DNA of 64,000 bases from Hybos culiciformis (GCA_964007475.1 OZ023274.1:6572001-6636000); one strand, 5' to 3'; positions 38,601 to 50,543 are shown, numbered from the stretch's first letter. Made by a program: numbers and translations. The notes: generated by a model from the letters alone, not told the origin.

Positions 38601-39530
38601 AACTTTTGCCTAACTGTATGAAATTTAACAGTGCAATTTTTTTGTGAGTTCTAACCATTGGACTACATTGTAACATACTGAAATGGTTTCGTTTAATATT
38701 TCAACTGGTAATAACAGAAATTTTATTGCAGGCAATTTATTGGGTACTGTTGAAGAGGAATGGGCAATGTGTAAACAAATTTTTTCTATTAAAAGTAACA
38801 CTGGTGAGGTTCTTTTACGAATTGAAGGACCAGTTTGCACTATAAGTTGCTGCGGGGATGTTGATTTTGATGTAAGTTTTGAAAAAAATAATTATTTAAA
38901 AAGTTTTACAATGCCAATTATGGTATTTTTTTCGTAATTTGTTTTTAGGTTCTGACTCCGTCCGGAGAAAAAATCGGTAAAATATCAAAACAGTGGAGAG
39001 GTTTCGCTAAAGAAATGTTTACAGATGCAGATTCGTTCGGTCAGTATAGATATTTTTATTCCATAAGATTTATAGTTTGTATTTGAAAAAGATTTTCTTC
39101 TTTATTAAAGAGGATAAAAAAGATAATTTTTATTTCTTGATTATAATCTTAGAACATAGACATAACTTTTTTTAAGAGTTGAACATCTAGAAACACCCTC
39201 ATTAATATTTTTTTTTAATCTGAACCTTCGACACCTCTTACAAAGAAGACACCAATGATTAAATGTACTTAAAATTAACAGGCCAAAAAAAATTAAAAAT
39301 ATTCTTTAAAATTGTTAAATAACTTTATTATAAATAAAAATGAATGCATTTTCAGGAATTAATTTCCCAATGGATCTAGACGCTAAAGTGAAAGCTATCT
39401 TACTAGGGGCAACATTTTTAATTGTAATTATATTATTATATAATATTGAAGTTTTAATAAAAAAAAAACTTTACATTATTTTTGTTATTTTTAGGATTTT
39501 ATGTATTTTGAAGACAACAATAACAATTAG
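23627..39530 (+). CDS. scramb: Phospholipid scramblase, paralogue A, 9 coding exons
   Basis: Exons 23627-23755, 32349-32463, 37684-37800, 37979-38109, 38188-38290, 38732-38871, 38949-39039, 39356-39423 and 39495-39530 give 309 residues. The N-terminus is a Pro/Gln/Gly-rich cytosolic tail with four [12 protein letters not shown] repeats (residues 12-43). The scramblase domain starts near [24 protein letters not shown] (183-188) is the palmitoylation motif. D271-D282 (DADSFGINFPMD) is the EF-hand-like calcium loop, followed by the terminal hydrophobic helix. Members move phospholipids between bilayer leaflets in response to calcium, or act on transcription and signalling. Introns 1 (8.6 kb) and 2 (5.2 kb) are far longer than the rest. 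The start is supported by an acceptor just upstream (AG at 23617-23618). A poly(A) signal lies at 39713-39718. Orthology to a particular insect scramblase was not tested. Confidence 0.92.
23660..23755 (+). repeat. 24-bp coding repeat, four units
   Basis: Units at 23660-23683, 23684-23707, 23708-23731 and 23732-23755 encode YPPPQAGG three times and YPPPQASY once. Units 1 and 2 differ by a single base (CCG/CCA), so the array is young and could vary in copy number between individuals. It encodes the proline-rich tail of scramblase A, a region that in this family can bind SH3 and WW domains. Confidence 0.95.
23756..32348. other. Long intron 1 of scramblase A
   Basis: 8.6 kb without a recognised exon. 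It contains the foldback at 29170-29471, scattered TAGG microsatellites and A/T runs. A somewhat less AT-biased patch at about 27180-27560 has no obvious coding frame; it might be regulatory, but nothing specific can be shown. Confidence 0.6.
29170..29471. mobile_element. 300-bp foldback element
   Basis: The left arm (CCATTGAGTAATAATATTTA onward, about 130 bp) is repeated in reverse complement up to 29471 with scattered mismatches. The arms include AAGAGGGCAGAATTCATGCA against AAGAGGGGCAAAATTCATAC. The central loop is about 40 bp. Possible TAT flanks on both sides are too short to be conclusive. It is a non-coding, MITE-like element inside intron 1 of scramblase A. Confidence 0.75.
34602..34922 (+). 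CDS. Doubtful ORF, Lys/Asn-rich, 106 codons
   Basis: The frame starts [17 protein letters not shown], runs through a Lys/Asn-rich low-complexity stretch and ends [17 protein letters not shown]. It begins at a reasonable ATG context (CATTATGGCTG) and is purine-rich, which alone can keep a frame open in such AT-rich DNA. A good donor (AG|GTTAGT at 34912/34913) could join it to the acceptor at 36290. However, that splice reads the downstream exon in a different frame from the one that resembles scramblase. I recognise no family. It may be a chance ORF or a nested gene. Confidence 0.2.
   Translation: MAEQIIFMDESNSEKKFKISLKQKNNKNNCNNDGKNNNKNIKNKENNKKNNLFFKFINSLKKINKITDFKINNITSKKLRKKLNLNKSPKKKGYFVFYTDEEQRLV
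36290..36393 (+). pseudogene. Decayed duplicate of scramblase exon 3
   Basis: After an acceptor (CACAATTTTAG) the sequence begins in the same phase as exon 3 of both scramblase genes. In that frame it reads DWM, then 11 residues, then GLEYL, then LFVNQNV and a stop at 36391-36393. Intact exon 3 reads QWM, exactly 11 residues, GLEYL, then LLIKQKV. The shared WM-to-GLEYL spacing and phase make chance unlikely. The frame is broken before the exon's normal end and no donor follows in phase, so it should not be part of the normal mRNA. It sits 1.3 kb upstream of the real exon 3. Confidence 0.6.
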
Positions 39531-39720
39531 AAAGGCCTAAACGAGGAAGAATGTTTTTTTATGTATTTGAAGATAATAATGCTTATTATAAATTCTAATG
39601 TTTATGCCTGAAATAAGGACAACAGCTAGGGGCCCAAACAAAAAAAAAACTTTTTTTTTTTGTATTTGAAGATAGTTATGCTTACTATCAATTCTAATTT
39701 TAATATGCCTAAAATAAATA
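39492..39720. repeat. Degenerate tandem copies of the last scramblase A exon
   Basis: The final exon (TATGTATTTTGAAGACAACA onward) is followed by two diverged copies of the same stretch: at about 39553-39615 (TATGTATTTGAAGATAATAA) and about 39652-39718 (TTGTATTTGAAGATAGTTAT). Each ends in a variant of GCCTAAAATA. They lie in the presumed 3' UTR, and the last copy overlaps the poly(A) signal. They look like local tandem duplications of the exon and its 3' flank. Confidence 0.6.
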
Positions 39721-41725
39721 TCTAATTTACAATACATTTTAAATTGATCTAAAGTAATTTAAGTAACAAGTAATATTAATGAAAAGTAAATAGGATTCAG
39801 CATAAGTAATTGAAGCTTTTGAAACAAATATTTGAAGAAAATGAAATCGTAGTTTAGAAAAGATTTAGTTATTGCCTTGAATTTATTAAATTTAAATACT
39901 GGTGTTTTTTTATTGGATTCAATTTATTAAGAAATGTAGTTTTTAAATGCAATGTAAGAAATGATTGAAAAAAGTTATTGCTTAAAAAGTTAAAAATGCA
40001 AGTTGACAGAATCTACTTCAAATTTAACATTTTAAGATTAAATCCTAAATCGTAAAAGAATTTTTTAATTTTAACTTAAATGTTAATTCATTTTATCTGG
40101 ATGGCATTAGTTTTAGTGTTATGATTACTCTTCAAGAAAAATTTAGAGAAAAATTTTCTACAATAATCATTAATAGTGATAATTTGAATCTCAATGTTTT
40201 ATGAAAACTGTGTGTATGTTAATAATAAAACTATTTTAAACTCTTCATTCAACACCGAATGCTGTAAGAAAAAATGTAATATTTTGAAATGAGCATAAAA
40301 TATTTACTCATGTAATTATTATTGTGAAAAATATATAATTTTTTTCAAACATTACTTAAAATATATATCATCAATGAAATTAAAAATAAATATTTTCGTT
40401 ATATTTTTATATAAACATAAATTTGAAGGTTAGATTAAAACATTAACAATTTTCTGTTCTTGACGGAAATAATATTGTATTTTTAGATTAGTTGCGCATT
40501 TTGTAAATTTTTTTGTAAAATTTTTGTAAAATTTTTGTAAAATAAAAAATAATAAAATTATTAACCTCAGATAATATTTTATAAAGGGTGAGCCCTTCAG
40601 CTTTATGTAAATTAAAGCTACCAAAAATTTATAAATAATTGCATAACTACCATTATTATATTTCAAAGAAATAAATTTTTTTAATCAAAAGACCCATAAA
40701 GAAATTTTTATTGACATAAAATTCTCAGTGTTCACTTTTGTTTTTTATCATTTCAGATAAGTTTATTTATTTTTATTTAACTTTTAAGACGATAGAAAGT
40801 TTGTTTTATGATTTCATAAAATTATTTGTTAGAAAAGTCTAACTTATTTAATATACTCTAGTATAGTAGATAGTTTTAGAGTCAAAATAACAAAATTATT
40901 TATTACTTTCCAAATTATTCTTATTCATCTGAATAATTATTCAATTAGAAAGGTCAAACTTCATGCAAAATTTTAAATTTTTTTAAAAAATATCCCGATA
41001 GAATGAAATCAATAAATATGGTATATTAAATTGATCAACTTCTGCACCTACTTCATAAGTTAGACATTTTCTATCAGAAATTATCAATTTTGAACACCAA
41101 CTTTTAATTTTAAAATATTATAATTTTCACATTAAAAACTTCATTGTATACCAGATTTATTTTATAATAAAAGATAATTATATAAAAAATTGTGTAAAGG
41201 ATTTTTTTTTGATTTTTCGGCACATAATTGTTTAGAATACCTATATTTAAGACAACAGCTTATAGCGCATTTTTTAAGAATTTTATTTGTTTATATTATC
41301 CCTATTAAACAAAATAAAGTAATTCTATATTCTATCAAATGAAATATCATATTCTACATTATATGATTGTAAAATTTTCATAATTCTGCTTAGAATCAAC
41401 GCCCAAGTTAAACCGTGTGGGAGTATGATGTTGAAAAATGGTGTGATGCAGGTAGGTCTTGACCAAGTACTTACTACAGCAAAATATACGTGTGTAAGTA
41501 TATGATTTGTATTAATATAATGTATATACCTAATTGTATATTTATATTCATCTTGTGTGATTTTGTTTGCGGAGCCTTGTATTGAGGCAGGGCATATCCG
41601 TTAGTTAGAATTATTAAAATTGTCGTGGAACTTCGCTACACTTATTTTAATAAATTGGTTTACTAAAAAACAAAAAATTCTTGTGATAAGTTAAAAATGG
41701 TGATAGTTGTAATTATTATATTGAT

Positions 41726-41842
41726 AATCATGTCTTACGCGTGTAATCATGTCTTACGCGTGTAATCATGTCTTACACGGTGGTGGGTTCGATTCCCACT
41801 TCGGACTGGAATTTGTGTCAATTTTTCAATTTGTTCACAAAT
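41726..41842 (+). repeat. tRNA-derived SINE copy 2 with 19-bp internal repeats
   Basis: A clean B box, GGTTCGATTCC, lies at 41787-41797 inside GGTGGGTTCGATTCCCACTT. The body GGAATTTGTGTCAATTTTTC, then AATTTGTTCAC, matches that of the minus-strand copy at 655-811. The region before the B box is a tandem repeat of AATCATGTCTTACGCGTGT (41726-41744, 41745-41763, and a partial third unit). This replaces the normal D-arm and anticodon part, so it cannot be a working tRNA gene. Confidence 0.65.
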
Positions 41843-44803
41843 TTTTTCACATTACATACAAATACCTGATGATTTCCACATTACATAAAACTATCTGATG
41901 TCATTGTAAATTGAATAACAAGTATCCATTTACTGTAGTATGTCTCCTTTTTAACAATTTATTATTCATATTCCTCTTAAATATTTTTTATATATTTAGA
42001 TTTTACGTTTACGTATTTTTATTATTATTTATATTATTAATGAAAAAATGAAAGTGAAAGTTAAAAGATAAAAAAAAAAACTTGAAATATAATTCAGTGA
42101 AAAAAAAGTAGGAAGATAGAAAGTAATAAATTTTACGATATTATTTTGGTAATTAAAATAGAACAATATCACAGTACTAAAACTATTATGTTCTATCGTT
42201 TAATGCACAAGCATATGTAAATAAATATTATATAGGTACAATAGTACCTAGAATGTATAAGTATATTACTTATTATCTCTAAGATTTAATTTTCATGACG
42301 TGGAATTTTATTTTTTATTTTGTTTATTGAGTAAAACAGTGAAGTGATACTTTAATAGACACAACACTTTATTGAGAAAACAAAAATTTCAAATTTTTAA
42401 ATTAATAAAGAATATTTGTAATTTGTTGAGAAAGTCTGCATATTCAAGGACAAAATAAAAATAAAAAACATACTTTACAGGATCGTACTTTTGTTGTCAT
42501 AAAAAAAAAAAGATAAATTTTTAATTTTAAATCAGTGATGCCCAAAATTTAAGATTGAACGTGCATTTACTACCATCATCATAAATTTTTGGCATGTTTT
42601 ATTAATACACGGAAAAAATACACAGTTAAAAATTAATTTTTCGTCTTGTAATATAATAAATAACTTGATTGTGCTCTTGCTCGAATTTATTTACATTTAA
42701 AGTCAAGTTTTGGTATTTTTAAATGTAATTTAAAATATTTTTAGCATCCTCTTCTAGAATTTTCGTTTAAAATCCAAAAATAAGCTTCTTTTTTTTCTTC
42801 TTGAAAATTTATTTTTAAAAATTTTTTTGTGAAAACTTTGAAAATACGATTAATAATTACAAAGCAAATCAAGCTCTAAGCTAATTGCTTTAAAATTGAT
42901 TGCAAATATAATTCTCTTCATATTAATTTTTAAATTAACATTAATTTTCTGCAGTCCTTTTATTTTTATTTACATTATTCATACATCAATCACACAATTG
43001 CGATCAGAAAATATTATAAATAAGAATTTCGCATTTTACAGTGCATGCACAAAAAAGAAGGAAAAAAATAAATACAGAAAAAATGTTTTTTTTTTTCTTC
43101 CTATTCAAAGTGCGAATGATTTTTTTTTTTTAAATGGGAAGTGCGAAGACGAAATACAAATATTTTTTTTCATGCACTTACATAAGCACGAAGTGTATAC
43201 GAAGTGTATAGGGTTTTTTTTTTCCTATTCTGTTTTATTATTCATATAAACAAAGTGGGATTACAACAACAAATGTGGTACAAGTGCATAGGCGATGATC
43301 ATCCTTGTTTTAAATTAATTGAATATTTTGGAGCACCGTATTGAATAGTTTTTAAATTTTCTACACTATGAACCAATTAATAGTGTTTCTCTTGAAAAAG
43401 TTTTTAGAATAAAAATATTCTGTATGCATGAATTATAATTTTTATTTTTGTATTCATTTTGCAAATTTCTGCTACAGAATTAATTAGCACAGCGAAGTTC
43501 AAACCCGTAACCCAAAATCCCGGTATTTACGAGATCTCGTAAAATAAGCCTCTGTAATAGGTACAGAAATAAGAAATTCAAGATATTTTTATTTCTCATG
43601 CGTAATAGAAGCTCCCACAGTCTTTAAGTTATTTCATTTGGAATTTTTGTGTTTTTCTGTTTTATAAATTTCGGGATTTTGTATTCGGGATTATGGAATC
43701 CGGATTTTGGGTTTAAATACCCTTTCCTACTAATTAGTTATTTCTTGTATGCATATTTATATTTAAAGATAATGTTATATCACAGAAAAATATATTATAA
43801 TAATGATATATATAGTATAATAATGATATTCCCAAAATTCAATGTTTACTTACATTTTTTTTTTACTTAAAATATTATATCATATTAAAAAATGTGTACA
43901 TACAGATACAGATACTCTATTTATAAACAAAATATTATGTTTAGATAGGTGGAATGTGGAATGAAACACACCACAGAAAAAAAATATTTTATATGTAAAG
44001 AGAGAGAAGAAAAATTTCTCCAAATCAAATTTTGTTTTTTTTTTTGTTAAAAATTAGTATTGGTTCGGAATTGAATTGAGGAAGTTTTCATAATCATAAT
44101 ATCATTTATTTTTAATTTTTTGTTTTTTAAATTCAAAACATACATAAATATAAATTTAGCATAAAAATTTTGGGAATAATAATTTATATAATTTTAGATA
44201 ACTATAACAAAAAGTACTTTTATAATAAGTTTAGTAGGTATGTATGTATAATAATTTTGCTAAAACCGGTGGGTAAATATACAAAATATGTGATCATTGA
44301 TATTTTTGTGGAGAAAATAATTAATTTTTTTTTTTTTCACAAAGTCAAATTGAACTTGTATATTGTTATATTTACATTTTTTATTAAAAGTTTTTCGTCA
44401 AGAAGTTCGATATAAAAAAAAAAAAAAAGAAGAAGGAAAAATTGATACCTACTATGTATAAAAATTTCTATATTTCGTGTTAAATTGATATTAAATTATT
44501 TCATTTTTACACCCATATTCATTTTTAATAGCTCACATATTATATTAGTGTCCTAAATTTAATACATTAAATTTGTTTTTAGTTACCAACGTTATTATTA
44601 TTGTTAACCATTTACGGAATTTTTTTTTTGTTATATTACGGAATTTAGGGAATTTTTAAGGTCAAAATTTAATTTCTTTTAGTGGAATTTGTTTAATATA
44701 AATAATATTGTATGTAGAAAAGATTTTGATACTCTTTTTTTTGTTTGTTGTTTCTGTATGTGATTAATTTTAACAGGCTGCGATGGCTTTAAATCAATGT
44801 ACC

Positions 44804-45036
44804 TACTAGCATAGATTAAGAATACAGAAAGATGGGAACTTCATACAACATTTTTTCAGTCTTTTTTTTTGGTATTTTATTGTGAAGGTGTTAGTAAAAC
44901 TAAATAAAATTCTTTTCATACATTGATAATTATCACGTATTTTATTTTGTTTTACTAACACATTGACTTAAAAATACCAAAAATAATGTTGTATGAAGCT
45001 TCCCATCTTTCTGTATTCTTAATCTATGCTACTAGC
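44804..45036. mobile_element. 233-bp foldback element
   Basis: The left arm TAGCATAGATTAAGAATACA, then GAAAGATGGGAACTTCATAC, is repeated in reverse complement near 44985-45036. The arms continue inward through GGTATTTT and GTGTTAGTAAAAC, so nearly the whole element is one hairpin. No coding capacity. Confidence 0.8.
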
Positions 45037-46705
45037 TACTAGAATATGTTAATTAGGCAAATAGAATTCCCACCTGTACACATTTGAGCCGCACTGTACG
45101 CTTTTCTTTCCGAAATTACTTTATTAATAAAAAACGGCATAAATAAATACCAAAAAAATGTAACAAACTCTATAAGGCGGAACCTACAAACTATAATTTG
45201 AAGGGTACAACAATACTTATCTGTCGACATTATATTAAATCTAGAATTGTCAAACATTTTATAGCAGGGGCAAAGTAATATTTCGCATAGACTGACAAAT
45301 GGTATTATAAAGTTATTGACATTTATGCTTTTTTTTTTCCCTATAATTTCTTTTTTATACTTACTATGTACAATGTACGGTATATTGTACATATTTTTTG
45401 TGTTTTATCATAAAGGAAGTATAATATAGAGTAACTATGTCAAACAACTTTTAAAAATAACGTTTTTATTTTTTTTCCTATTTTTTCAGACCCCCAAAAC
45501 ATATGTATAAGCAAAAAAGCTTTTATATTTTCTCTAATACTCATTAATTTTTTTTCTATTTTGAGGATGTTTAGTTTTATTACAACAAAGTTCTAAAAAT
45601 TCGAATGTAGTTGTGCGAAAAATCATTAACTAATGAATGAATGAAAAAATATGTGTCTAAATTATGTATTGTTATGATGTGCTAATATCAATTTATAACA
45701 TCTATGATTTTTTTTTTTTTTAAACTAGCATCTTCGTCTTTATTGAAATTTATAAAATCCTTATCATAAGTTATTTCAAATCAATAAATATATATATTGC
45801 AATTTAATTTTTACATTAATAAAGAGATAATATGTCATAATATTTTATCTCCTTTGGATAAAATATTCTTAAACGATAGTGGGAGACATTGTTTTATTTT
45901 TATCGTGAATTTACGTATAATTAGTTCATTCTTTAAAATAAATGTGTTTTGCATTTAATGGTACTTACATGTATATATTAAAATATTTTGCATGAACTTT
46001 GTTTTAACTATTTAAATTTTGAAATATAAGGACATTAAGAAAATTATATCGGAATATTTTATTATTATTGGAAATTTATCAATTTGGATACGGAATTTAA
46101 ATAAGTATAAATAATTTGAATAAAATAAAGTAAATATTTATTCATTTATTTTATTTATTAATAAGTAGGTAAACGCACTTTTTTGAATGCGCGACCTTCA
46201 CTTAAATATTTTACTAATTCATGAAGTTAGAGCTCCATAAAAAGTAGTCGGCTAAACAAGTTATCTTCTATCGACCCCAATCATAAAAAAAAATAAAAAA
46301 AAAACTAATGATGTCCTTGAATTGAAATCAGAACATTTTTTATATCGCAAAAATTATGACAATGATTTGGAAATATTTTATTTGATCTGTTTGAAATTAC
46401 CAGATTTCATATAAAAATGTTTGATAACTATTTTGCTCAACATTTTTATAAAAAAAAGAATTTTAACAAACTGTATACAAATTGTTTGGACGCAATAAAA
46501 TTATCAAAAAAATATGATTTCTGGTTCACCGAAACAGACGAATGTTATGAACATAGATTTAAATTTTTGGAGTTGTTATTAACACTTTTAATAATAAAAG
46601 GCTCAAAATTTTTAAAAGGGATATTATTACAAAGTTAAAGTATATTTTCAAACCAAAATAAAAAACAAAAAAATCATTATTCCAATGATATAAAATAATG
46701 TGAAC

Positions 46706-46959
46706 ATCGTCGGTCTCATGCAAAAATCACGGAACTGCAAAAACATAGTTTTGAGAAAATTGGATTTAAATTTCTTTTTTTTAGTACATTTTGATACTTT
46801 CGGGAAAATAGAAATAGTCATTGCGTATATATAATTTATGACAGCTTTCAACTTCTAACTTTGAACATATTAAAATTTTAGTTTTTTATGATTTTTCTAC
46901 AATATTAGGTCAAAACGGCCAAAATTACAGTTTCGTGATTTATGCACGAGACCGACGAT
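46706..46959. mobile_element. 254-bp TIR element
   Basis: The inverted ends read ATCGTCGGTCTCATGCAAAA (left) and ATCGTCGGTCTCGTGCATAA (right, reverse complement). Both continue with ATCACG(G/A)AACTG. Flanks ATGTGAAC and ATGTAAAT agree at 6 of 8 positions and could be a decayed 8-bp duplication, which would suggest a hAT-type MITE. Non-coding. Confidence 0.7.
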
Positions 46960-48501
46960 ATGTAAATAAACATGAAATAAAATGAATTTATTAATGCTTA
47001 TAATTTTTTTATTTACATTTATCTAACCTAATTTTTTTTTTTTATAGAGAACAAATACTAGTAAACATTAAAATACAATTATAATAAAGGAAATATTTTG
47101 TTTATTTTTAGATGCTTTATAAAAAAAAATATTTTAAAAGCTATAAAGCTCTCTCGTTATAGCGTTATATTCTAAAAAAAAATAAAAGCTCGGGGGTCTG
47201 ATCTAATTTTGTTCAACTTTTTTTATTCGAATTTTTTGTATGGGACTAGTTCCTCTATTTATACTTCCTTTATGGTTTTATCTTATTTACAATGTACAAA
47301 TTGTACAATATTTTATGTATGTACTGGAAGTTTTTAAGCTATTACGCATGAGAATCATAGAAATTGATGAGAAGCAAAATTTATTTTATTCTAAATATAT
47401 TGTGATTTATTAAATTCATTACAAAATTTCAATCCAGTAAATAAGAAAATTAATTTTATAAGAATATTTTTTATGTAATATTGTTCTATGCGGGAAATAA
47501 CGTACTATTAATTTTATCTATTTTACATAAATGATACGTGTCACCAGCTCTAATTAATTCTTTTTATTTTTTTATTAAAAGCTTCTCTTAATTTTTAATT
47601 TATCTTATTTTATTCAAAAATCAACTTTCTGGACATATTATTTTGCATTAATAATAAAAGAAGAATTATTATGCCTGTACTCTATACTCATAATCATAGT
47701 AGTTATCCTGAAATGCACCGATTTTACAGTTCAATAATATTTTTTGCTTAATGTTTTTCGTTCTTATTTATATTTAAACATAATTTTATAATAATAAATA
47801 TTTGTAAAAAACACTTTGTGTAGCGGAACCGGAAATTCTTAACGAAATGTTTAACAAATTTTCGACGATAAAGTTATATCAGCGAAAATAATGGAAATTC
47901 TATCACGGTCAAGCCAAAATATAAATTAAAAGATAAACCATATACTTAGTAACACAATGTTCAAAATCTGTGTTCATGAGGGAACACTATAGGCGTAATT
48001 TTTAACAGGAAATGTGGTAGAACTTTTTGGAGACAGCTATTAATAATATAGAAATTATTAATTCTATTCAAAATTAGTAATAACCACAATAATATAATAT
48101 TAGAATTTTATTTCATATTAATTTTAAACTTACGTTATGTAATTTTCAATTTTAATCAAGTTAGTTTCTTTCATATTTTATGAATATGACTGAAACACGA
48201 ATCACAATTTGTATTTTAGATTTCCCTTTATTTTAATTTTCAAAATGATCATGACCATGAGCTTTATTTGATAGAAATTTGTTTTTATTAATTTTTACAA
48301 TTGATATATAAATGTGGTATTAAATTTTAATTCAATATTATTTATAAAAATTTTTTAATATATTCTCATATTTAAAAAAAAAAAATTCAATAAATAAAAT
48401 ATATTTCTTTCATTAAAAAATCTAATATGTAGTAGGAAGCTCGCTTATTCTAAATACAGTATGTATTAGGAATTTGTCTATTTCGCTGGAAGTAGATAGT
48501 A

Positions 48502-48673
48502 GCCGATGAATTGCTTGGCGATGAATTTTATTACGATGAATTGCTTAATGATGAAGTACTGGCGATGAATTACTTGGCGATGAATTGGTTGCCAATGATT
48601 TTTTTGGCGATGAATTGCTTGACAATGAATTACTGGCGATCAATTCTTTCGCGATTAATTCCGATGAATTCCT
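48502..48673. repeat. Degenerate GATGAATT minisatellite
   Basis: About ten imperfect units built on TTGGCGATGAATTGC or ACTGGCGATGAATTAC run head to tail, with spacing of about 15-24 bases. The repeats keep two frames open (a Leu/Ala/Met/Asn pattern in one), but I see no sign of a gene. Confidence 0.7.
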
Positions 48674-49440
48674 TCAAAAATACACATATTTGCTGATTTG
48701 CACCTTTCTTACTTACATATATTCGAATTACAATTCTTCTATTCGAATAATTCTTCAACGTCGTTTATAATAAAATAAATTTATAATACCACCTCCTCAA
48801 ACTATAATGTAATCTAAAGTTTTGTTTTGAATTTAAGGTGATAAAAAGTGTTATTAGATAATAAATATTTTGTTTGTAACATGTTAAAACAAAAATTAAT
48901 TGCTTAGGACTGTAGTAGGAAATAAGTTATCATTAAATTAGTACAAATAATATGGCACCAGCGCTTAAACTAAACATAATAGAAATCCAAACTATTTGTT
49001 TATTTCAAATTATTCACTCTTCTTATCTAAAGTTTCCTCAATTGAAATTCTATTGAATTGAAACAGATGTCTTACGTCAGAGATAAACTCAAAGAACCTA
49101 CCTGACGAACGTTAACAGTGATTAAAAGTAAAATTATATTATGAAACTGACCCGGATAACCTAAACGTCTGAAAATTTTACCATTTCAAAGTCTCAGAAC
49201 AGAATTCAAAATCAATAATTTAATAAATAATTTATTGTAACTTTTGATATCATTTTTATCTTAAGAAATTTACTTGGAACTTGTTTTTCCAACCTTATAG
49301 ATAGCTACCATAAGTTTGTAATAATAGGGAATTCAATGTAGTACTATTTATATTAATAGTTATAAAAGAAAGGAAAATGTGGTTTAATTTTTACGAATGA
49401 GCTATACGATTTTCGTTTTGATAGTATAAAACAACGTTTA

Positions 49441-50175
49441 TGCTAGAGATAGAGTCGACGTAATTCACGCGCGTGTACGCACGTAAAAAATCAAATTGTA
49501 TGAAAATGTATGAGACCGGCTATACGCAACGACGTAAAACGTAGCTTACGCGCGTAAAAGTTGAAATATTTTAACTTTCCCAGTATTTTACGCCGTACAT
49601 TGTGGAAATCATTTGTTTATAATTGTGTTGTTTATTTTGTTGTAATTAGAAAAAAAAATTGTATTGTTTATTTTGTTGTATTTAGAAAAAAAAAAATTTT
49701 ACAAACAAATAATTATTTAATAAAATAAAAAAGTTCATAAATATAATTATATTCAAAAATAAAAATTAAATAATTATTTATTGCAAATTTATTAAAATTT
49801 TTTATGTTTTATTAAGTTATAAATAAATTAAAAAGCATTATAAAAATATTACAAACAGAATTTCGGGAATTAGGAATTTAATTTTATTTTTTTAAATTTT
49901 TATAAAAATTTACTTTTTTATTAAAAATTATAAAATTGTAATTATTGTTGTATTTTATTTAATTTATAACTTTATTTTTATTAATTCTTTAACAAGAAGA
50001 TCAAATTAAAATTAATCAAAGGAAATTAAAATTTCTTTTATTTTATTGTTGACATTTTTCTCTTTTGTTTTTCGCATGTGAACGGCGTTGAGCATAACAG
50101 GTAAAAAAAACCGGTTTTTTTTATTTTTTTTACGCGCGCTTACGCGCGTGAATTACGTCGTCTCTATCTCTAGCA
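49441..50175. mobile_element. 735-bp CpG-rich TIR element with TTA duplication
   Basis: TTA at 49438-49440 and 50176-50178 flanks inverted ends TGCTAGAGATAGAG(T/A)CGACG, followed on both sides by TAATTCACGCGCGT. Alternating ACGCGCGTAA motifs lie inside both ends, while the middle is very AT-rich. The 3-bp TTA duplication fits PIF/Harbinger. The inner left part (TTGTATGAAAATGTATGAGA, then CGACGTAAAA) parallels the element at 18965-19453. It sits 366 bases upstream of scramblase B and could affect its promoter. No transposase frame. Confidence 0.8.
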
Positions 50176-50543
50176 TTAAAAACATAAATGTGAAAATTTT
50201 ATAAAAATTTTGAAGGGGAAATTATTTTTAAAGGAAAGCATTGCAAAAGCTTTAAAAAACTTAATACATTATATACACATATTTTTAAAATTATTACTTA
50301 AAAAAAATAAGGATATTATTGATGACATCATAAATTTTTTATTTGTAGGATGAGTCATCAACAATACTAATAAAAACAACAACAAATATTTCTATGGTTG
50401 CTTTATAATTGCATAGTAGAATATACGAGTTTAAATAACTATCATCCTCCATTAAAATTTAAGAAAACATCAAAATCTAGGAACATTTATTATAATTTAA
50501 AGTTCAATAAAACAGAGCAAGAAATCAACAAAACGAAAGTATA

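Larger units (their letters stand above)
39721..49437. other. Intergenic spacer between the scramblase genes
   Basis: No recognised gene. It contains an 11-bp triple repeat (AAAATTTTTGT, about 40505-40542), SINE copy 2, the foldback at 44804-45036, the TIR element at 46706-46959 and a degenerate GATGAATT repeat at 48502-48673. The longest open frames here (42896-43249 plus, 45039-45392 minus, 46417-46638 plus) resemble nothing known and fit chance in AT-rich DNA. Confidence 0.5.

Noticed and set aside
41726..41812. Functional tRNA gene
   Set aside because: Only the B box and T-arm are tRNA-like; the anticodon region is replaced by tandem 19-bp repeats.
42896..43249. 117-codon plus-strand ORF
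   Set aside because: Phe/Ile/Lys-rich translation of T- and A-runs with a non-ATG start; low complexity and no recognisable domain.
45039..45392. 117-codon minus-strand ORF
   Set aside because: No family resemblance, composition fits AT-rich chance, and it starts beside a foldback element with no splice or promoter support.
46417..46638. 73-codon ORF that looks fairly protein-like
   Set aside because: Composition is reasonable (FWFTETDECYEHRF), but there is no family, splice site or regulatory support. An open frame of this length is expected by chance somewhere in the window.
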